Shown: positions 52,001 to 61,000 of the stretch, piece after piece
Position numbering within the stretch: position 1 is the stretch's first letter
Layout of the letters: each line of letters opens with the position of its first letter
Source of the DNA: Cruorifilaria tuberocauda
Lineage: Eukaryota; Nematoda; Chromadorea; Rhabditida; Onchocercidae
Direction of reading: 5' to 3'
Length of the DNA stretch: 64,000 nt
Assembly (NCBI GenBank): GCA_013365365.1
Contig: JABVXU010000141.1
Span: forward strand, 1-64,000
Program-made: the position numbers and the translations under genes
The notes under the pieces: generated by a model
What the model was told of the DNA's origin: nothing
Database searches by the model: none
What the model saw: only the letters and a program-made list of their open reading frames with translations

Positions 52001-55000
52001 ATTACTGTGTGATAATCGTTTTTATTGAGTTTCATCAGTCAATGCTTCCTTTTTGATTATTTTTTAAAAAGGAAAAAAACTATTCCTGTTTAAGAAGAGA
52101 AAAAAGATAAAAACAAATTTGAATATTTATTTAAATATAATATTAGCCTAATGTATAAATAGTAAAACACTTTAGCAGAAAGATTCTCAAATTTTCCTTT
52201 AAAAATTAAAAATTACATAAAGAAGAATCAAATATAAAAATTATTGTTACGGTCACTAACATTTTGACTTGAGGAGACATTTAAATTACACTCTTGTCCA
52301 TAAATCATCGTAACCGTGCAATGTGCCGCGGTAGAGCGGGTGGAACGGTTGCTATCGTTACCGCTTCTTAGTAACTTACCATCAATAACGGTAGCTTGGA
52401 AAAGAGTAATGTAAAGAGGTGGTAAACCAAGACGGCCAATCACTTCAGGTAGTAATAATTCTGAAATATGTTATTAGCAATCATAAGAAAGTTTCATAAA
52501 AGCAAAAATAAGACTAGGTATTTCAAAAAAAGGATAAAGGAATCCTTCAAATACTAGAAAAGTGAATTTAAATTAAAAATGAAAGCCAGAAATGGATAAA
52601 TGAATCCAACTGCACCCTGAACAAAAAAATTGCTTTTTTCGGTGATCGGTTGTTTATGACATTTGAAAACGCATGAAGCATAAGCATGCTGTACTATTGA
52701 AACCGGATTAAAAGCTGTTAGCATTATTTCCGCTCGTTCCGTAAGTCGTTGTATCACTTCGATACTTAGTGGTGTGAGAAAGATCTATTAAAAAGCTAAT
52801 TCTGGTAAACAATTTTGAATTATAAGTAAATGTTTTTATAAATAATAATAACAAGTCAGTGTGAAATATCTAATCAATGATAAGAAATACATAAAAAATA
52901 AAATTTGATACAAGAAAATATTATATATAAATTTAAAAGCAAAGTTATCTTTCTGATGCAAAAGTAACTTGGAAAATGTTGTGATAAGAAAATAGAATTA
53001 TAAATCAATAAAACCTCTGTTACTGAAGAAATATTTCCCCATCCATAAACAATTTCAGGATTAATACCCCAATCATTGGGTCGTTGACCGTGTGATATCA
53101 TTTGTGTATTTTGCATATATGTCGATTGTGATAATTTTTCTTGTGATGAGATGTTCTCGTTACTTTGACTTTCTACTTTTGTATTAATTAAATGTAAATT
53201 GTTGATGCCACTTCGAATCTATAAATCAATATCGTTCATTAATGAACAGCATCGGTTTACTAAACAATAATTATTAATAAGCCTTCCATTTTCAATTAAA
53301 AATTTGTAGAAAAAAATCCATCAAGTCTTGACTAAAATCATATATCAATAAATAGCCAAGCAAAAATAGAACTTCTTGAAGTAAAGGGGTTAAAAAATCT
53401 GAGGTTTGAATATTCAGTAATGATTTAAGTCACTATTAACAAACGAGCTGCGAAATTTTTGCACGATTAAGCACAAAGAAGGAGTAACTACCAATTTAAA
53501 TCGATTGAATATTGAATTTGTTGCTATCTTATCATTGAACTGTATTTGGTACACGTTCAAAAAGTTATGATAAGTATCGAGAAGAGTTCTCGGGGTGCGC
53601 ACAGCTTTTATTATTTCTAGATCAGAACCGTCTGGATAAATTTTCGTGCATGATTTCTACAAAATATAAAGTTTTTGACCAGTCTAAGATGTGATGAAAG
53701 AAAATTATTTAAAATTACACAAATCTGTTGCATATGCTTTAAAATCTATGTAATCTAGTAAGATTAGGAAGAAATCGAATGATACGAAACTGTACGTTTA
53801 TGCAAATTCTTTTATTTCGACTTTACAGAAATCGTATTTAAGAACCTACTGATATAGATTTTTGTTTAACACGCTCTGACACATTCATGATTAATCAGAT
53901 TATCAACAGCTTCAATTCAAGTACGATTGACTTTTGTCATTTTCAATTTGATCAGATTATTGTTAATTTGAATCATTAATCCTGATAGATTTGCAGATTC
54001 TCTTACAATTTGATACTTTAGTCTTTTAGATAATTTATGTTATATGCTATCAGCATCATTTTAAAGCCGATCCTTGGTGACGAAACATTCCTCACGTTCA
54101 TTAAACATATAAAAGGCGAAAAATTTTTTACGTAATACTACGGCTTAGATATCAAACGCTGCACGCACTGTATGAAAGCAAATATACTATGATTTAAAAC
54201 CTGAAAATTAACAGGTAAGAATTTTAAAATGTTCAAGTACCTTATATCCATCGGAAGACGTAATAATTTCCAAATTGTTTTCATTGAATAACCTAAAACA
54301 GTTAGATAAACAAAATAAAAATTGAATCAAAGAAATGAAATGAAAATTTCAAACATACTTCGTCGACGAATATATAATACTCTGACCAAAGCCAGGCTGT
54401 TTAAGTTCACTATTAATTTGTATTTGTGCAAGTTTCTGCATAAAATCAGCCATAAAAATACAACCACTGTAAAGCGAATGAATTTTAAAGATTTTTGGAA
54501 ATACTAATTGTAGGATATATGATAAATTTGATTTTATTAATTTTATGATAGTGCAAGAGATAGGATAAAATTAATTAAAGGTGAAACAAGAACTCGAGCT
54601 AAATTAGCGAATCACTTCAATTAATTTTTTCTAAATAATGTAACATAACTAACAAAAAAGAGAAAAATTTATTTCGAATTAATCCAGTAAACGAATAAAT
54701 AAATTACAGAATTTCGTAATTTAATACAATTTCTGGTACAAAGAGTTTGTTATTTCTGACAATAATCTAACGTTTTGCGTTATTGATATTTCTAGCAAAA
54801 GGTTACACTTTTGAATTCCGATACTTACTTTTCATACATCTTTACCATGAAACATACTGATATCTAATGACTAAAGATTCATACAAATGATAATCAGAGA
54901 TTAATCTTTTCCTCAAACTGAAATATAACATATTTAGATATCATTTATGTTTAACGAATAGAAAAAGGGAACACTTTTTTCTCTTACCTCGAATCATCAT

Positions 55001-58000
55001 TACCGAAAAATGCAAAACTTCCATAGCAACCACACTTAGCCTCATTTAGCCATAAAAAATATAATCTAAAAAATTTACGAATTAAAAAATGCTGTTAAAA
55101 AAGTCGGAAAGTTGAGTGATCATATTAATCAATAGCTAGTAAAACTTAATTATATTAAAAAGAAAATTCTAATCGGTTTTTGAGAATTATAACTTTACAG
55201 CACTTTTCTCACTAAGCAAAAAATCTACAACACTGATAACTGGAAATACTAAAGTTTTGAATTTCTAAATAGAAACAATGATCGAAGTTCAAATCAAGAA
55301 GAAAGAGAAAAGAAAATCTTATCGAATGATAGCGAGATTCTTTTTTTTATTTGATCTCAAATGTCACGTTGGTGACGAACCGTTTCGTATATTCGTCATG
55401 CATTTTCAGGAATTTCTTCCGTTCATTCATTAAATACAAATTGTTAGATGAAAATGGCAGCCGAATTTCAAATTCCATATCTTGAAAATGAGCTGATCCA
55501 CATTCAAGCCATTCATTATCATATTCACTGCTCATTGAATATTTGATAAATTGTTTGAAGTCTAACTGAAAAAAGGAAGGGGACAAAGATTGTTGATTTT
55601 TGCATCATCAGCGAAAGTTCATCGGATACTTATAAAAATCACGAAAATGTCGGAAATTTGTCTATTTGCACGTATTGCTGACAAATGTTTCCATTGTTAT
55701 AGTTTATTAGTAAAATTTAATAATTTTAATGATTAAATAGCTATTAACCTGAAGGATGCCAAGTAGGAAGCTTAAGCAAAAGGAGGATTCATGACAATTA
55801 CATGTACAAACTCGGCATGATTCCATTGATATCCGTATCATTGCGGATTCTTCCGCGATGACAATATTTATTAAATCGATGCCAATACGAACCAAAATGT
55901 ATTTTAACTACAAAATTAAATTAATATATTTCTTATTGCATTATGAAAGGTGTATTTGGAAATAAATAGCTTGCTTAATTTGTGTTGAAGATGTAATAGC
56001 AATGAATTAAAAATTTGTGATATCTTATTTATTATATATTTAATCTGCTGGTGCAAATGTACGAAACCAAAAAACCAGATATGCAACAGCATAAGTATTC
56101 AGATTAGAAAGATCTTCCAAGTTACAAGATTTCAAATTGGAAGCATTTAGGAAGTATGAATTTATTCGAAAATTCCATATTCAAATGTAATAGAAAGAAA
56201 AAAATCCACATTTTTAGAACATTCGCAGTTCTTAGAACGATTTTCCAAATCGATCAATTCGAGATTTAAGTTTGGGCAAGTGCGCAAATTATTCATGTGT
56301 TGGCATATTTTATACCTAAAGTTCAAGATAAAAAATAAAAAATGTTTTAAATTGAATAATATGGCCTTCCTCTCCTGTTATTTGAGCAGTTATCTACGAC
56401 TATTGCCTAAATAATTATAAATGAAAGAAGAAACACACATTTATTTACTCACGTAGTAAAGCTTAACAATGTTTTTCATTGGTAGTTGGTTAAAAAATAG
56501 CTAATAATTAAAAAAGATCAAAACAAAAAAGTGGCTAAATTGTTTAATTTTTTCCACTTTGTAAAAGTGGTAAATTGTTCATTAAAGTTCGCAAAAATAG
56601 CCAATGAAGAAAACTGCCTTGTATGTCACACTTACTGTTCAGATACTGTCGAAAAATAAAAAAATATTCTGATTACTTAATATATTCTGGAAGGCTTTGG
56701 ATGATTACTCAGAAATCCGGACGCAGAAGATTATTAGCTTAATTTTGAAAAGTTAAATTATTATTGTTTTTCAGTTCTATTATATTGAGATGGCGAAAAA
56801 GTAAAAATAAATAAATAATAAAAAGTATGTGTTGCAGTAAGCTAATGGTATTTAAGCAATAATCAAAGGTATCAGGAAGTATCTGAATGCGATCGAAACG
56901 AATAAAATGACTTTAAAAAATAGCTCGAGAAGAATAGTATATATACAGCAAAATCAAGAAAAGTTAGCGTCTCATCATTTAAGAGCTATATTCCAGTTCC
57001 CTTAAGTAAAAAAAGAAAGGCAAAATTTCAAGTTTCAAAGGATTTGATAGTGATATAAGTGTTCACGTTGTGTTTCCTTCAAGGATTTTATATACAACAG
57101 AATCTAGCCTTGTGTGCAAACACAATCAATTCCTCTTAAATAAGAAGAACACTACCTAATTAGTATTATAAATTTTGAGTGGAAATTAAAGCCATAATAA
57201 CGGCAATAGTAACTTTTTATTCATCACTAACTTATTTTCAAATAATTATTTTTGAGTTTTATAACGTTCGAAATTTCTTTCAGTTGAAGGAATGACCTGC
57301 TATAATGAAAGTAAAGTATAAGAAAATGTGAGAATTGAAGCATGAAAAGTATGTAAACTAACAATTCCGGTGTCAGAAGTTCTTCATCAACGGCTGTAGC
57401 TAATAGCAAAAAACCTTCCAACATTTGTGCGAGATATAATAACTGCAGCAAAAGCTATTTTAACCTTATAAAGTTTATATGAAAATTCTTAACAAACTTT
57501 TTAAATGGAATACTATTTTCCCATCAAATAAAACTACAAATTTGCTCCAACTTTCCCATTTGTTCAAATTTTAACCGTCATTTTACAACAATTAACCGAT
57601 GTGTGATTGATGCTACTTCCTATTCCTATGCAACAAAAGCTATTCAAATAACTGGAAATTTTTAAATCATAAAAAATAAATTGATTCGATAGAATAACCT
57701 TTTCGATGTCATGAAATTTTTCGCATTTAAAATTGATAGATATCTTAAATCGATCAATAATATAATTAAATAACATTTACTTGTGTTGGATCAACTTTAG
57801 TTGCAATTTCACCTATAACTATTTCCCACGCACATGCATACTCAACAGCGCCTGCATCCCACGGAATATGAAGTTCCGATGAAAATGAATTCATACGTAT
57901 AGCAATCTGGTCAATCGATAGAAGACCATCGTGTACTTTTTTGAACGATTCTGATTTATGGAAGAATATTTGAAGCCCAGCAATGAATATCTGAAAACTT

Positions 58001-61000
58001 CAATTTTTCTTGCTTTTTATTAAGGTAGAAGTTATTGAAAGTTTCCTTTTCCCTTTTTTTTCTTCTGAAAAAGAAATGTTTCCTTTTTTTATTTTGAAAT
58101 AATAGAAAAAGAGGTTTAATCAATTTTGCAGATTTTGATAAAAAGTATACTAAAATCAGTATATATATATATATAATGAATTTTTTTAACTGTAGGAACA
58201 AAAGCAAATTGATTTTCAAATAGAAGACCATCGTGTACTTTTTTGTTTTTGTAAAACGATGCAGATGAAAAAGAAAGGTTGAGAATTTGACAGATTAAAA
58301 TTACTAACTTGAAATCGTAAATCACGGATTCGTTGCACAATTTCTATAACTATAATATCGGTCTTCATCGTTGGACAAGTATCTACAGCAAAGCAATATA
58401 TGAAATGCTGAAACTAAAGGAAAATATCGAAAAATTATAAAATCTGTAAATTAGAAAATTTGTAACAACAGTGAATCACCGGGGGTTTCACCGATTGTTT
58501 TGATTGAATGAACAAGGCAATGTCCGTGAGCATTTTGAATACGAACGCTTAATTTCATATCCAGCGGTCGATACTTTTCAATTTCGCATTTTATGTCGCC
58601 ATAAAGTCTTCTAGAAAGTGATGCGTGGGTGTAATAGGAATCCGTGTCTGATTGTTGCTGTAATTTTATACAAATTTATAATAAAATCGAACTCTATATA
58701 AGATTTTTCGACAGGACACATCAGGCAAAATGATAGATGCATTAAATACTTAAATAAAAGAAATAAAAATTCAAGATTTGATTTAAGAAAAAACGATTAT
58801 TCTGAGCATTTGAAACAAGTTTTTGTTATATTTAGACACATTTGTTTATTGTTTTAAAATCATGAATTTGGATTATAAATTTTTAATCTCAGTAAAATTG
58901 AAATTAAAAAAGAAAGATACAAATCATTGAATTTTTTCCTTCTTCAAGATATGTCCGGTATAATCATTTATGGTGATTTAATTTGAAACTTTCAGAAAAA
59001 AAACAAAAACAAGAACTAAAGTTATCTTAGAAACTTGATTATGCCCAACCTGGTTATATAAACCAAAGTAATCCTCGATATAATTTTTGATGATCCATAA
59101 AGCAAAACCGGAAAGAAATAATTCCGGTGATTGAATTGCAATCTGAAGTGATCATTAATATTTATTTATTTTAAGAACATATAATTATTTTGAAATATCT
59201 CACGAGTAAAAGAATGAAATACAAACAAGGAATGTTTATATTATTAGATGTGAAGTAGTTTACTTCTATTTGCATAGAATCAGGTTCCAGTTCAAATGGA
59301 TGCGCTGGACATTGGGTTTTCATGATTTTAACTCGTACTGGTAAATCGCTTTCATATGGAAGATATATCGGATGCCACTTATAATCACACTTAAGTGTAA
59401 TCTGTCGAGTGCACAAAAAATCTAACCAATTCTAAAACAAAATTTTTTGAACTTTGTTCAAGCTTCAAAAGTAATTTCGTATAAAATAAAGTTAAAAAAG
59501 TATGGTTGCATTCTTTGACAATCAGAAAAAAAGAGAGGAAGCATGCAATTGCTGACTTGCATTATATTTTCTAAAATGATTGAAATCGATTTTTGAACTT
59601 TTTCAAACTTTCAAATTATATTTATAGCATTATTCACTCGCATTATAGAGGAAATTTGTACAGATCATTTCAGAAGTTGTAATGATTTACAATTGAGAAA
59701 ATTGAATCCGGTCGTAAAACAGAATAAATTTTGATTTACGAAATATTTCAACGAATTGATAAAAATTACCCCATCGATATCGATATTAATACTTGAGTGT
59801 TTCACGGAACGAAATGAATTATCATAAAGAGAATGTATTACTGGTGATAAGGTACTTCGCTGAGGTACATGAAATTTTAGAGCAACTGCTTCACTTGCTG
59901 TCATTTCGGATTTGCAATAGCAAATTTGAGGACAGAAGTCAGTCTTATTCAGATTGCAAATGACTGTAAATCGTTTCGCAACAAGAGCAATCAGAAAGTT
60001 ATTTGACGGATTGCTGAATCAATCAATTTTTAAATTCGAAAATCTTGAAAGAATTTAAAATTACTCATATAAATATTATTTTTCAAATAAGCTACTATTT
60101 TTAAATCTTTGAAAAACAGTTTAAAATAAATGAGCACCAAAAATAAAAGAAAAAAATTTGTAAAACAATATATTTTCCAAACAAATCACTTCAGTGTAAA
60201 ACTTAGAAAGAGAAGGAGGGATGAGAGGAGGAAGGAAAACGGAACAACTTTAGAAAATGGTTTTAAGCTTTCACTTCGAAATGAACTTTTTCTATATCAA
60301 AATTTCACACCTCAGATAACACCGAAAGGTTATATCGCTGGTAAATATTCTACATACAATTAAAAATTTTCTTAACGAATATGATTCTTTAACATGATGA
60401 ATTTCCCTTTTTTATTTGGAAATAAAAATATTTATAGACAAAAATAAAAATATTATTGCTGTTATTGCTAGTATTACTGACTACATAATTACATACCTTG
60501 CATCCACCCAATTCTTATCGTTTGTAACAAAAATGAATTTCGCATCAGTGAATTCTATCCGACAATTCCAAATTTGTGGAACAAATTGTGTTAAATCTTC
60601 TGCATAATATGCCCAAACTTCGTTAACAAAGTCCTGTGGTAATCATTATTATAATCATATGTATAGGATTTACTAGTTTTTCCTTATTCTAAGATAAATA
60701 TTAAATGAATTCAAAAAAAAAAAATACTTGTATGAATGCAACGTGATCCCACAGACACCACATTGTAGCTCGATTCATTTTCATCAAAATTTCACATTTT
60801 TGAAGCTGTCCGTATCGCTTTGGGACGCACATATTACACTCTACGGTCATTTCATCATATGAAATTAATTTTCGAAATCCAGAAGTTGGCAGAAATTGAA
60901 CGTCTTTCATGCTGAATTGTAACGTCGTTTTATATCCTTCTTCGGCGATTACCAACGGACTTTCCACCTTTTATTTACAAATATAAAGGAAAAGTGACAT

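Noticed and set aside
56040..56110. Minus-strand open stretch reading NTYAVAYLVFWFRTFAPAD
   Set aside because: It looks codon-like but lacks a convincing acceptor and donor in phase with the flanking lpd-3 exons.
58116..58340. Possible alternative lpd-3 exon containing KKVHDGLL
   Set aside because: No AG acceptor lies between the exon 13 donor and the copy, so I treat it as a duplicated relic.
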